From the NCBI GenBank assembly GCA_002238555.1, contig MPMO01000007.1, positions 1 through 64,000 on the forward strand: 64,000 nt of DNA. Direction: 5' to 3'. Positions 19,403-28,625 of this stretch are shown piece by piece. The notes under the pieces were generated by a model. It searched no databases, was not told the origin of the DNA, and saw nothing but the letters and a program-made list of their open reading frames with translations. Source of the DNA: Caldilineaceae bacterium bin34. Lineage in GTDB: Bacteria > Chloroflexota > Anaerolineae > Caldilineales > Caldilineaceae. Position numbers and translations under genes: made by a program. Numbering within the stretch: position 1 is the stretch's first letter; each line of letters begins with the position of its first letter.

Positions 19403-19979
19403 GGGTTGTATTTCTTGTCTTGCATTCGCTCGCTTTTCGACTGAATTGCATTGTGCAACACAATGCCCATGTGCCGTGACTCTGTGGCGCTGGACTTGGG
19501 GCCGGGCAATTCCAATTCGGCAGTCAATTGCATGCTGGGATGGCTTAAACTCATCGGTTTCGCCTTTGTCATCCCGGTTCGGACAGGTCTCTGCACGTCC
19601 ATCTCGTACGCTGTCAACCAAGATGCCGAGGCCGACGATGGACCCGGCCCCGAATTCCGTGGACCATCTAAAGGACAGTCCATGACCACCGATGTCGGGC
19701 AACTGTACGGGCTCCCTGTCGGTAGTCCTCCACCCCTAGCAGAAGCCGACGGTGGGAACGCAGAACATGAACCTGCCTTACCGATGGCACATCCCGCCGT
19801 GCAAGGTTTGCAAGATGCCAAATGAACATGTGCCGGAGCCGCAGGTCAACCGGTAACGAACCCGATCCTCGAGACCTGGATAGTTCAAGGACGTCTCACG
19901 CCGGAATGGCTGGGGTTTGCTTCCATAAGGTGCTGATCGCCCAGGCTCCCTCAAGGGCAGGAACGAGATGGTGGCGTCT
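19403..19979. other. Non-coding stretch
   Basis: About 580 bases separate two minus-strand genes. The promoter of the AlbA_2-type gene should lie here; I could not pick a convincing one, and I see no other feature. Confidence 0.45.
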
Positions 19980-21752
19980 TCAGTCCGGTCGATACCGATC
20001 CTCAAAGACGAACTGCACACGGGGTGGTTCTTCCCCGGTGCCGGGCACGAAGTTCAACCCCAGCGCGACCACCCGGCGCTCCCCGCCGAAATGGCGGCGG
20101 CCGTAGTCGTGCGACCGGATCTGGTCCAAGGCCACCTGGGGCGACTCGCCGTACTTGAACTCCATGACGCAGACGTGCCCGGGGAACCGGACTTCCATGT
20201 CGGAGCGGCCACCTCCTTGGTGCACTTCCGACTGGAACTCCACCTGCATCAACTGGCACAGGACGTGCAGCACGAGGTGGCAGTCCGTTTCCCGGCGCAG
20301 CTTTTCGCTGGGGATGCCGGCCAGAAAGGTGTGGAGGAGATTGCAGAATCCCTGGTAGCCCTGGTAGTCGTTGTTGGCCAATGTCCGGTACATGGCCTGT
20401 AGCGTGCGCAGATCGGGCGGTCGTCGGTAGGTCTCCAGCAGTTCATGGCTGTAGGTTCTGCGCACCTCGTCGTTGGGGTAGTCCAGGTACAGGTCCCCGT
20501 CTGTGTCCTGGCGCAGGGTGTAGTAGCCGGTCTGGCACATGAGGGATACGAAATCGACCCGGTCCAGGCTGTAGGTCGTAGTCATCAAGTTGTTCCAGGG
20601 AGGCGGATCCGCGGGCAGGGGGTACTGTCCTTCCTTCATCAGCCGGATCAGAAACATGGGATTGCCGGAGACGGCCCAGTGGTTGGGCCATCCGGTAACA
20701 GTCCATCTCCTGACATCGCTTCGATTCTGCATGTCTCGGAGACAGCAGGCCAAGGTGTAGGGGTTGTAGACGCTTTCGCTGTCCTCGGGGAAGCCGAAGC
20801 AATAGCCGTTGTAGTGGCGGCGTACCTTGCCCATCAGTTCCTCAAGGGATACGTTGAGGTGGGCCGCGCCGGTGGCGAGGTGGGGGCGCAGTGCGGTTCG
20901 GACCTCCTGTTCGGTGAAGCCGCACAGGGTGGCGTAGGCGGGTTCCCAGGAGATGTCCCACAGGTTGTTGAGGGCCGAGAACAGGCTGACGCGAGCGAAG
21001 CGGGTGATGCCAGTGACGAAGACGAAGTGCAGTTGGTTCTCAAGGCTCTTGAGCTTGACGTAGAAGTTGCGCAGAGTGTCCAGGATCGGTTCGGGGTCCG
21101 CCTTCTTGCCCAGCAGGTGCACCAGGGGCGCGTCGTACTCGTCAACCAGGACGACGGGGTTGGTTCCGTAGCGTGCCTTGAGCTGGATCACGAGCTCCTC
21201 CAGGCGTTGGGCCGGGCTGACCGCCGGGTCGGTGGGGAACCGGACAAGCCCGGATTCATTTACAGGTTCCAGGCCAACATCGACGCCGCGGCGGTTCCAC
21301 TGGGTGTACTGGTTGCCCAGCATCTCCAGGAGGTTGGCCTTCAATTCCTCCGGTGCATCGGCGGGGGTGTTGGCCATGTTCAGCCGTACGACCGGATGGA
21401 ACCCCTGGCTTTCGGCAGTGTCCGCTGCAGCTGTTGCGCGGAATAGTTCAACCTTGCTCAGGATCTGCGGTGGGCTGTGGCCATTCAAGTAGCGGGGAGC
21501 AAGCGGCACTTCTCCCTGGAAGAAGGCCTCCAGGGTCGTTACCAGGAGTGACTTGCCGAAGCGCCGGGGACGGGCCAGGAAAACATAGGGATTCCGGAGT
21601 GTGGGCGCATCCTCGGATTCGGGAGCCAGAAGCGATCGGAAGTGGTGGGTCTTGTCGATGTAGAGGCCGCCGCCGCGTCGGATCTGCAAGAACTCGGACC
21701 GCCCTGGGTTCAGGGAAGGTCGCGGATGTTCGGAGGACATGACCATGTTCAT
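19980..21752 (-). CDS. AAA-ATPase-like / PD-(D/E)XK nuclease family protein
   Basis: The 590-residue protein has the layout of the AAA-ATPase-like plus PD-(D/E)XK-9 family common in bacteria with many repeats and transposons. Residues 31-34 hold the YIDKT entry motif, 61-68 the modified P-loop RPRRFGKS, and about 205-216 the VVLVDEYDAP Walker B strand. A helical middle follows. The C-terminus has the nuclease-like strand pair SDMEVRF and VCVMEFKYG (E-x-K). The family's function is unknown. It is a free-standing gene; GC content looks like the surroundings. Confidence 0.88.
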   Translation of the reverse strand: MNMVMSSEHPRPSLNPGRSEFLQIRRGGGLYIDKTHHFRSLLAPESEDAPTLRNPYVFLARPRRFGKSLLVTTLEAFFQGEVPLAPRYLNGHSPPQILSKVELFRATAAADTAESQGFHPVVRLNMANTPADAPEELKANLLEMLGNQYTQWNRRGVDVGLEPVNESGLVRFPTDPAVSPAQRLEELVIQLKARYGTNPVVLVDEYDAPLVHLLGKKADPEPILDTLRNFYVKLKSLENQLHFVFVTGITRFARVSLFSALNNLWDISWEPAYATLCGFTEQEVRTALRPHLATGAAHLNVSLEELMGKVRRHYNGYCFGFPEDSESVYNPYTLACCLRDMQNRSDVRRWTVTGWPNHWAVSGNPMFLIRLMKEGQYPLPADPPPWNNLMTTTYSLDRVDFVSLMCQTGYYTLRQDTDGDLYLDYPNDEVRRTYSHELLETYRRPPDLRTLQAMYRTLANNDYQGYQGFCNLLHTFLAGIPSEKLRRETDCHLVLHVLCQLMQVEFQSEVHQGGGRSDMEVRFPGHVCVMEFKYGESPQVALDQIRSHDYGRRHFGGERRVVALGLNFVPGTGEEPPRVQFVFEDRYRPD

Positions 21753-22013
21753 TTCGTCGACGGACCGAATGACCCGATCCTACACTGATCAACGGAGGGT
21801 GACAGGAACACCCAAGAGTCAGCTACCCGCGCTGCTTGACAACTTCGATGTGATCGGATTAACTCAGCCTGAATTTCCTGGCAGGTCTGCACGCCGTCGG
21901 AAGCACAGCCGGGAGTGCCTGTCCATGGATGGGAGCATCCGGGATATACCGGTAGCACGGCCGACAATCGATCATCCATTGAGTGGCGGATGGCCGTCCG
22001 TTCGTGGGTCTGG
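21753..22013. other. Short non-coding stretch beside the transposase debris
   Basis: No supported feature other than the upstream region of the AAA/PD-(D/E)XK gene. Confidence 0.4.
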
Positions 22014-22345
22014 TCAGCCACCGCCGCCTGGTCGATCACTAGGCCGTAGTGCAGCTGGACCGTCCGGACCACCAGGGACTTGCAGCTCCGCCCGCAGGAT
22101 CGAGTCCTGGACCCGCAGCAGACGCCGCAGGGTCTGGGCACTGCGGACGCGGGTTCCCAGGATGCCCAGCCGACCCCTAGCCAGACCGCAGGGTCCCGCG
22201 CAAAATCGGTGGCAGCCTCCGGGCCGTGGCCGTCGTCGATGACGGCCAGCACATGGGTGGCCAGCCAGCTGGACTAGGGATAGACCCGGCCCCGCCGATC
22301 CCGGTGGTCCGGGATGGAGGCCTGGTCGTCCATCGGACGGCGACC
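22014..22345 (-). pseudogene. Degraded ISAs1-like transposase N-terminal domain
   Basis: Reading the minus strand and hopping between frames gives IPDHRDRRGRVYP, then LVQLA, then HVLAVIDDGHGPEAATDFAR and finally LGRLGILGTRVRSAQTLRRL. This is the layout of the N-terminal helper domain of ISAs1/H-repeat transposases: 'DPR-RRG--YPL--LL...A..G......W', then 'RPS-ATLRRVL'. At least two frameshifts and a stop interrupt it, and the DDE core is not seen. It is a relic of a past insertion. Confidence 0.45.
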
Positions 22346-22695
22346 GTCGCTGCAGATGGGTGTCGAAATGTGGGACATTGGCGGTCATGAGGGTTGCGAT
22401 GCGTCTTGGTGGTTGAGACCATAGACATAAAGACGCAGGACAGTCATCCTTGTAGTGCAGACGATCCACGGGCCCGAACCGCCGGCTTGGATCATGGGCG
22501 GTGCTTTTCTGGATTTATCTCGTCTGGATGTTCTGCCGTGGCGCGGTGCCCAGGCCGTGGCCAAACAACCGCTTCGGCGGCACCCCGCCCTGACGCGACT
22601 TGGTCAACGCCCTGGGGGCATGGCAATCATGCGCAACCTGGTGCTGGGGCGTACCCGGAAGTGACTACAGTGGACCGGGCAACCGTCCACCCCGC
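22346..22695. other. Non-coding stretch
   Basis: About 350 bases between the transposase relic and the ABC operon's last gene. I see nothing I can support. Confidence 0.45.
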
Positions 22696-23457
22696 CTATG
22701 CCAAAATCTGGGAGAGGAACAGCTTGGTCCTGTCTTCCTTTGGATTATCGAAAAACTCTTCCGTGGCACTCTCTTCGATGATTTGTCCGTGATCGAACAT
22801 GAGAACCCGGTCGGCTACCTCTCGGGTGAACCCGATTTCATGGGAGACGACGATCATCGTCATGCCAGAAACGGCCAACTCACGCATCACATCCAGGACT
22901 TCCTTGATCATCTCCGGATCCAGGGCCGAGGTCGGTTCGTCGAACAGCATGATTTTGGGCTGCATGGCCAGGGCGCGGGCAATGGCGACCCGTTGCTGCT
23001 GGCCACCGGATAGCTGACCCGGATACTTGTCTGCCTGCTCGGCGATACCCACCCGCTCCAGGAGTTGTTCGGCAATTTCCTCGGCCTGACGAGCCGGCAG
23101 CTTGCGCACTTTCATGGGCGCGAGGGTGATGTTGTCCATCGCTGTCAGGTGGGGGAAGAGATTGAACGACTGGAAGACCATGCCTACGTCGCGCCGGATG
23201 GCATCGATGTTGCGCACGTCGTTGGAAAGCTCAATGCCGTCGACGATGATGTCCCCGCGCTGGTGTTCCTCCAGCCGGTTAATGGTACGGATGAAGGTGG
23301 ACTTGCCCGACCCGGACGGCCCCACGACCACCACGACCTCGCGCTCGCGTACCGAGGTGGTCACGCCCCGCAAGGCGTGGAAGTTGCCATACCATTTGTG
23401 TACATCCCTGCACACGATCATGTCGGAAGTATCGACTGTTGATTCGCTCGCGGCCAT
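22696..23457 (-). CDS. aapP: Polar amino-acid ABC transporter ATPase
   Basis: This 253-residue ATP-binding subunit powers amino-acid import. Walker A is GPSGSGKST, the Q-loop [11 protein letters not shown], the signature LSGGQQQR and Walker [13 protein letters not shown]; all are intact. It ends with the family's typical [12 protein letters not shown] chose the ATG at 23457 because GGAGCC lies nine bases upstream and the family starts a few residues before the first strand; starts at 23550 or 23556 are possible. It is the fourth and last gene of the operon, 182 bp behind the second permease. Confidence 0.93.
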   Translation of the reverse strand: MAASESTVDTSDMIVCRDVHKWYGNFHALRGVTTSVREREVVVVVGPSGSGKSTFIRTINRLEEHQRGDIIVDGIELSNDVRNIDAIRRDVGMVFQSFNLFPHLTAMDNITLAPMKVRKLPARQAEEIAEQLLERVGIAEQADKYPGQLSGGQQQRVAIARALAMQPKIMLFDEPTSALDPEMIKEVLDVMRELAVSGMTMIVVSHEIGFTREVADRVLMFDHGQIIEESATEEFFDNPKEDRTKLFLSQILA

Positions 23458-23639
23458 GTCGCTAAGGCTCCGGCTGGTTCCAGCTTCCTTGAAGGCGTCT
23501 ACAAAATCGGTGTGGTATTCACTCGCTTTTCCTGCTTCCACCCGCACCATGTCCACTTCTACCCGTCTTGCCCGCGCAAGCGGGAATCCAAGTGCAGGCT
23601 GAGTGACAACATCAAAATCGTGTGTGTAGGTCCGATGTT

Positions 23640-24890
23640 CTATCTTTGCCCGACTCGGAGATGTTGCTCGACTCTTCTGCTGACGTAGGACATGGTGTAG
23701 GTAAAAATCCAGAAGACCAAGGCCAGGAACAGGAACAGCTCCCTTGCGCTGGCCAGGTACTCCGCGTTGCCCTGTATAAACGCCCGGCTAAACTCAACCA
23801 CGTCCAACATGCCAATGATGTACACCAGGAGGGTGTCCTTGAACAGGGAGATGAACTGCCCCACGATGGCGGGTATGACGTTGCGGATGGCCTGGGGCAG
23901 GGAGATTAGCAAGGTGGTCTGCCAGCCGGCCAGACCCAATGCCCGCGCCGCTTCCACTTGGCCGGGGTGAAGCGCTTGCAAGCCTCCCCGGATATTTTCG
24001 GCCATGTACGCCGAGCTGAATAGGGTAAGTATCACCCCGGCCCGGAAAAGGGAATTGGAGGAGAAGTCCTGTGGGAAGGCCAAAGGCACCAACACCTGGG
24101 ACATGAATAGGAGCGTAATCAGCGGCATGCCCCGCATTATCTCGATGAACACCACGCACAGCAGCTTGACCAACGGCAGACTGCTGCGCCGTCCCAGGGC
24201 CAGGGCGATGCCGATGGGCAGGCTGAGGGTGATACCGGTCACCGCCAGCAGCAGGTTCAGCATCAGGCCGCCCCAGTATGTGGTCGACACGGGCTGCAGG
24301 CCCGGAATCCCCGGCAGACCCCGCACCAAGACCAGGATGACCAGGAAAACCAGGACTCCCAGTATGGCTATCCAGCGGACTGTGCCCAGCGGCGTGTACC
24401 GGGCCAGCACCCGCCCCGCCGCCACTGCGGGAAGGTTCGCCGCCAGCAGCAGCCGCACGTCCAGGCCCATCCGATCCATGCTGTAGGGCAGAAAAGCGAA
24501 GGCGACCGTTACCGCCGCCACGCCAATGGCGATGCGTTTGGCAGCAGTGTCCCTGGACACTGCCCACACCATGCCCAGCAGCACCGACACCAACAGCAGG
24601 GAGACCTGTGGCCTCCAGAAGCAGTTCTGACCGGGGCAGGCGAACTCCGTGTTGTACTGACCGATGATGAGCCGACCACCCAGGGTTGCGATGACCTGCC
24701 AGTCGGCTTCCAGGGCTATCCAGCGCAACCCAAACCAAAAGGCCAGGACCAGAAACGCGGCGTATAGGAAGGTCAGGACCGTGTTGTACCAGTTGCCGAA
24801 CAGATTGGCATAGGCCCAGCCCACGCCGCCGCGTTCCGTGATGGGAGGAGGGAGTGACACGCCCGGCGGCGTGCCCGTTGCAGATGCCAT
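23640..24890 (-). CDS. aapM: Amino-acid ABC transporter permease (AapM type)
   Basis: The 416-residue inner-membrane protein is long for a HisM-type permease, as is usual for AapM. An extended N-terminal part with several helices precedes the core, which has the EAA-like loop ([22 protein letters not shown]) that docks to the ATPase. It starts only four bases after the stop of the other permease gene, so the two are probably translated in coupled fashion. AapQ and AapM together form the membrane channel. Confidence 0.92.
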   Translation of the reverse strand: MASATGTPPGVSLPPPITERGGVGWAYANLFGNWYNTVLTFLYAAFLVLAFWFGLRWIALEADWQVIATLGGRLIIGQYNTEFACPGQNCFWRPQVSLLLVSVLLGMVWAVSRDTAAKRIAIGVAAVTVAFAFLPYSMDRMGLDVRLLLAANLPAVAAGRVLARYTPLGTVRWIAILGVLVFLVILVLVRGLPGIPGLQPVSTTYWGGLMLNLLLAVTGITLSLPIGIALALGRRSSLPLVKLLCVVFIEIMRGMPLITLLFMSQVLVPLAFPQDFSSNSLFRAGVILTLFSSAYMAENIRGGLQALHPGQVEAARALGLAGWQTTLLISLPQAIRNVIPAIVGQFISLFKDTLLVYIIGMLDVVEFSRAFIQGNAEYLASARELFLFLALVFWIFTYTMSYVSRRVEQHLRVGQR

Positions 24891-24894
24891 TCGC

Positions 24895-26109
24895 CTAATT
24901 CCCCACCAACCGAATGCTCCGGTTGTACAGGTTGCCGATCAAGGAATAGGTCAGGCTCATGGCCAGGTAGGCCGCCGCAAGCAGGATGTAGATGGACACT
25001 GCCGGAGCCGTCTGCGTCATGGTCTTGGCGACGTTGGCCAGATCCGAGTAGCCTATGGCTCCGGCCAGGCTGCTGTTCTTGGTCAGGTTAAGGAATTGGC
25101 TGATTAGCGGGGGGATGATAACCCTCAGTGCCTGAGGGAAGGTAACATGGCGTAGCGCCGCCATGGGCGCAAGACCCAGGGACCGGGCTGCTTCCATCTG
25201 ACCCCGGCCTACCGATTGGATGCCGGCCCGGACAATCTCCGCGATGAACGAAGATGTGTAAATCACCAGCCCGGTCAAGAGCGCCATGAGACCACCGGAG
25301 ATTGTGAAGCCCCCGGCGATGCGTCCGAAAGCCCCCTGGGGGGCCGGGACCGAGATGGCAAAGGGAGAGTCGCCAAACGCGGCGCTGACGAACAGCCACC
25401 CAACAACCGCGGTGGCGACGGCTGTGACACTGCCTGTAATCAGGGGATAGGACGGCCTTCCGGTGAGGACCTCGCGTCGGGTCAATGCGTGGTGCAGCAC
25501 CACTGCGGCAATGAGCGAGGCCAGGACTACAGCCAGCCATACCCAGGCAGCGTCCCGATTGGACGGCCATGGCCACGGCAACGACAAGCCTCCATTGTTG
25601 ATGTATATCCTATCCGCGATGACGTACCCTTGGCGGACCGGAGGCAACGCCAGCACCATGTAGAACCAGAAGAACAGCTGCACCAAAAGGGGAACGTTGC
25701 GGAAGATCTCGATGTAGATCAGAGAGGTCCTGGACACCAGCCAGTTTCCTGAGATGCGGGCCACCCCCACCACGATCCCCAAGGCCGTGGCCAGGATGAC
25801 TCCCACAATGGAGACGACAATGGTGTTGGTCGCGGCGACTCCAAAAGCGTAGCGGAAGGTGTCTGAGGACTCGTAGGGGAGAAAGTGCTGCCCGATGGGA
25901 GTCTGGTACTCGCGGGACAGGAAGCTGAACCCGTGGGGAATCTCCCGGTCTTGGATGGTGTTGGAGATGTTGGTGAAGAAGGTGGTGACCAAGACCACCA
26001 CTACGACGCCCGATATTATCTGCAACGCCCACTGTATGACAAGGGCGTGCCGCCAGAGCGGCACGCCCTTGTAGTAGGTAAGTCCTCGAAGCGCCTCGAT
26101 CATGGTCAT
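24895..26109 (-). CDS. aapQ: Amino-acid ABC transporter permease (AapQ type)
   Basis: The 404-residue protein is the partner permease. It has the AapQ-like N-terminal GFSFLSREYQTPIG block and the ATPase-docking loop EAARSLGLAPMAALRHVTFPQA. Two in-frame ATGs (26109 and 26103) are equally acceptable starts. Codons 14-23 form a perfect 13-bp hairpin in the mRNA, which may lower its translation relative to the binding protein gene just upstream. Substrate range in characterised homologues is broad for L-amino acids. Confidence 0.92.
   Translation of the reverse strand: MTMIEALRGLTYYKGVPLWRHALVIQWALQIISGVVVVVLVTTFFTNISNTIQDREIPHGFSFLSREYQTPIGQHFLPYESSDTFRYAFGVAATNTIVVSIVGVILATALGIVVGVARISGNWLVSRTSLIYIEIFRNVPLLVQLFFWFYMVLALPPVRQGYVIADRIYINNGGLSLPWPWPSNRDAAWVWLAVVLASLIAAVVLHHALTRREVLTGRPSYPLITGSVTAVATAVVGWLFVSAAFGDSPFAISVPAPQGAFGRIAGGFTISGGLMALLTGLVIYTSSFIAEIVRAGIQSVGRGQMEAARSLGLAPMAALRHVTFPQALRVIIPPLISQFLNLTKNSSLAGAIGYSDLANVAKTMTQTAPAVSIYILLAAAYLAMSLTYSLIGNLYNRSIRLVGN
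26041..26070 (-). promoter_or_regulatory. Perfect 13-bp hairpin in the first codons of aapQ
   Basis: AAGGGCGTGCCGC at 26041-26053 pairs with GCGGCACGCCCTT at 26058-26070 across a CAGA loop. The stem sits 39-68 bases inside the coding region, just behind the binding protein gene, where ABC operons often keep hairpins that hold permease expression below that of the binding protein. Confidence 0.55.
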
Positions 26110-26120
26110 GACGCAGAGGA

Positions 26121-26159
26121 TTACCGTAGGGGAGCGGGAGGGTTACCGCAGGGGAGCGG
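26121..26159. repeat. 22-bp spaced direct repeat at the end of the binding-protein gene
   Basis: TTACCGTAGGGGAGCGG at 26121-26137 is repeated with one change at 26143-26159. The second copy contains the stop codon and last codons of aapJ, so the other copy is a duplicated 3' end. Confidence 0.7.
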
Positions 26160-27282
26160 AGTAAATCTGGCCGCCCTTGGGACAGTCCGAACAAACAGCG
26201 TCGGCCCACAGGGCATTGCGGCCGCCCTCACGGGGGAGATTGATGCCGCCGGGACCGAGGTTGCGTTCGTAGATCTCACCGTAGTTGCCCACGCCGCTGA
26301 TCACGTCCTGGGCCACGGTCTGGCTGAGGCCCAGGGTTTCCTGGCCGAAAGAGCCTTCCAGTCCGAAGAGACGGTCCACCTTGGTGTCCCCGGTCGTCTC
26401 GGTCGGTACCGCGTCGGACGTAACGCTGTACGCCTCGGCGTAGATCAGGATGGCCATGACGGTCTTCACGACATCGAACCACTGCTCGTCGCCGTGGGGG
26501 ACCACCGGACCGAGCGGCTCCTCCGAGATGGTCTCGGGCAGGATTACATGCGCATCCCGGTTCTCGAAGGCACTGCTAATGGCGGCCAACTGGGAGCGGT
26601 CATTGGTGAAGGCGTCGCACTGTTGGCTCTGATAGGCCGCCACCACCGCGTCGGTGTCCTCGAAGGTGAGGGCATTGATGTTCAGGTCGTTCTGGTTGGA
26701 GAAGTCCTGTAGGTTCAACTCGGTGGTTGTTCCCTGAGTCACGCAGACGGTGGCGTCCTTAAGCTCCAGGGAGCTGGAGATGCCCAGGTCCTTCTGCACC
26801 AAGAACCCCTGGCCGTCGTAGAACATGGTCTGGGTGTAGTTGCCCCACTGGGCGTCCCGGGATGTGGTCCAGGTGACGGTGCGAACCAACAGGTCCACTT
26901 CGCCGGACTGGATGGTGGGTCCGCGTTCGGCAGCGGTGATCAGCCGAATCTCGAAGGCATTTGCATCACCCAGGACAGCGGCGGCAACGGCGCGGCAAAG
27001 GTCGATATCGAAACCGACGTTATTGCCGGCATCGTCCAGGAAGCCATAGCCCGGCACGTCGTTGCGGCTGGCACAGATGAGCTTGCCTCGGTCCTGGACT
27101 GCTTGGAGACGGGAACCGGCCGGCTCGTCCATGCTCATCACCATTGCTTCCAGCTCGGCGATTTTCGCGTCCCGTTCGCTTATCTGGTTTTCCAGGGCTG
27201 TTGTGTCGACAGTCGCACAACCGACGGCAATCAAGGAGATAGCCATCAAGAGCCCGGCCAGAATTAGCCACTTTCTGAACAT
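26143..27282 (-). CDS. aapJ: Amino-acid ABC transporter substrate-binding lipoprotein
   Basis: The 379-residue precursor has a lipoprotein signal peptide ending LIAVGC, so it is tethered outside the membrane by a diacylglyceryl Cys at residue 22. A short coiled segment follows, then the binding domain with VQDRGKLICASRNDVPGYGF, NNVGFDIDLCRAVAAAVLGD and the AapJ-typical C-terminal part (GVGNYGEIYERNLG). It is the first gene of the operon aapJQMP. A TGAGGT site precedes ATG 27282. Two TATAGT boxes in tandem repeats lie upstream. Captured ligands are probably polar L-amino acids; the exact set cannot be read from the sequence. Confidence 0.94.
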   Translation of the reverse strand: MFRKWLILAGLLMAISLIAVGCATVDTTALENQISERDAKIAELEAMVMSMDEPAGSRLQAVQDRGKLICASRNDVPGYGFLDDAGNNVGFDIDLCRAVAAAVLGDANAFEIRLITAAERGPTIQSGEVDLLVRTVTWTTSRDAQWGNYTQTMFYDGQGFLVQKDLGISSSLELKDATVCVTQGTTTELNLQDFSNQNDLNINALTFEDTDAVVAAYQSQQCDAFTNDRSQLAAISSAFENRDAHVILPETISEEPLGPVVPHGDEQWFDVVKTVMAILIYAEAYSVTSDAVPTETTGDTKVDRLFGLEGSFGQETLGLSQTVAQDVISGVGNYGEIYERNLGPGGINLPREGGRNALWADAVCSDCPKGGQIYSAPLR

Positions 27283-27307
27283 GGTAAACGTACCTCACTG
27301 AACTGAT

Positions 27308-27343
27308 GATTTGTCACTATACAACGATTTGTCACTATACAAC
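27308..27343 (-). promoter_or_regulatory. Exact 18-bp tandem repeat carrying two -10-like boxes
   Basis: GATTTGTCACTATACAAC occurs twice head to tail (27308-27325 and 27326-27343). On the minus strand each copy contains TATAGT, so the aapJ promoter region holds two -10 boxes spaced 18 bp. It could be a duplicated promoter or a paired regulator site. Confidence 0.6.
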
Positions 27344-27806
27344 AGCGCGGGAATGGCTGCGGCAACGCGCAAGGGGGTGGCGGAGCGGCTGACGGCCTGG
27401 CGGAAGTTGCACGCGCCGGGCAGCCGGGGCTTCCATCGCCCAAGGCGTCCTTCCAGGCAATGGGTGCAGGCCGGCCCGCTGTCTTCGAACCGGAAATCCG
27501 AGTGGCAGGGACGGATGCGGACTGGACAACCGGGCCTGCATGGTTGGCAACGCGGACATGGAAGATGTCTTGGCCGTGGATGTCAATACCTGTACGCAGG
27601 CCCGGTCCGGCACATGGGGTTGGACAAGCCGGTCCCAATGCCGAACTCATCGGCCTCGGACGGAAGTTTGGGAAGCTTTCCGGATCGGGAAATCGACTAC
27701 TGAGCCCGCGTTTCGCCAAGGTTCCGGGATATACTGTTGCGCCGCGTTCGAACCGGCCCGGTGGCCGAGTCGCAGCCGGTGTTCCCGCCGAAGCTCCTGT
27801 CCCTGC
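27344..27806. other. Divergent intergenic region
   Basis: About 460 bases between the aap promoter and the zinc-ribbon gene. Apart from possible upstream promoter elements I see no feature. Confidence 0.45.
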
Positions 27807-28349
27807 ATGTCCCCCGAATTCATCAATACGCTGGGTGTCTGGCTCGAGGTGGCCGTCACCGTCATGGGTGCGATGGTGTTCGCGCTGTGGGCGGGGACCG
27901 TTGTCTGGACCATTAACGACATCCGGGCCCGGTCCTGGGATGTGCTGGCCATGATCCTGGCCGCTGTCCTGGTGATTCTGGTTCCCTTTGCCGGCCTGGT
28001 GGTCTACATCCTGGTCAGGCCGCGCGAAACCTTGGCGGACACCTACAACCGGGCCCTCGAGGAGGAGGCGCTGCTGCGCGAGGCGAACGTGTCGTTCTTC
28101 TGCACCGGCTGCAGTCGCCCGGTGCGCGACACATGGGTGTTCTGCCCCCATTGCCAGGTTCAGTTGTTGCAGGCGTGCCCGGCCTGCGGCCACGCGGTCC
28201 GTCCCGAGTGGACGGTTTGTGCCCAATGCGGAACGGCGCGCGGCGTCCAGCCCGCGCAGCAGTATCCGCAGGCAGAGGCCGGTGCGGAACCTTGGGACCA
28301 GGCCTCCGATGCCCGGTCCGCGTCCGCCGAGCAGGTTCCCGGGCGCTGA
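27807..28349 (+). CDS. Membrane protein with two zinc ribbons
   Basis: The 180-residue protein begins MSPEFINTLGVWLEVAVTVM with two hydrophobic helices (about residues 10-33 and 45-67). The cytosolic part has two treble-type zinc ribbons, C-TGC...C-PHC and C-PAC...C-AQC, in the arrangement called double zinc ribbon (DZANK-like). It ends in an acidic, Ala-rich tail. I know such PLDc_N/zinc-ribbon proteins as common in Chloroflexota, often near glutamine synthetase genes, but without a defined role. The ATG at 27807 is preferred because residues upstream in the frame are non-conserved. Confidence 0.82.
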   Translation: MSPEFINTLGVWLEVAVTVMGAMVFALWAGTVVWTINDIRARSWDVLAMILAAVLVILVPFAGLVVYILVRPRETLADTYNRALEEEALLREANVSFFCTGCSRPVRDTWVFCPHCQVQLLQACPACGHAVRPEWTVCAQCGTARGVQPAQQYPQAEAGAEPWDQASDARSASAEQVPGR

Positions 28350-28625
28350 TTTCCTTGGCCCCGGGCGGGATCTTCGACCGCGGCGACCGTTCGCAACATC
28401 GTGGCGCAGGCGGAACCGCCTTGTGCCGATCTGCCATATCCATGGCATTGATGCACCCTGGCAAGGCCGCCGGATGCACACTGGTTGGACAGAATGCACG
28501 TCCGCGGAGCCTCGGTTTTGTAACATATGCCCAAACCCAATTCGTTCCGGCGGCTGTAGGATTGTGCAATTGCAGCCGCGACGGGCGGAGCCTTGCCCGC
28601 GTACCAAACCAGGAGTACTACTGAC

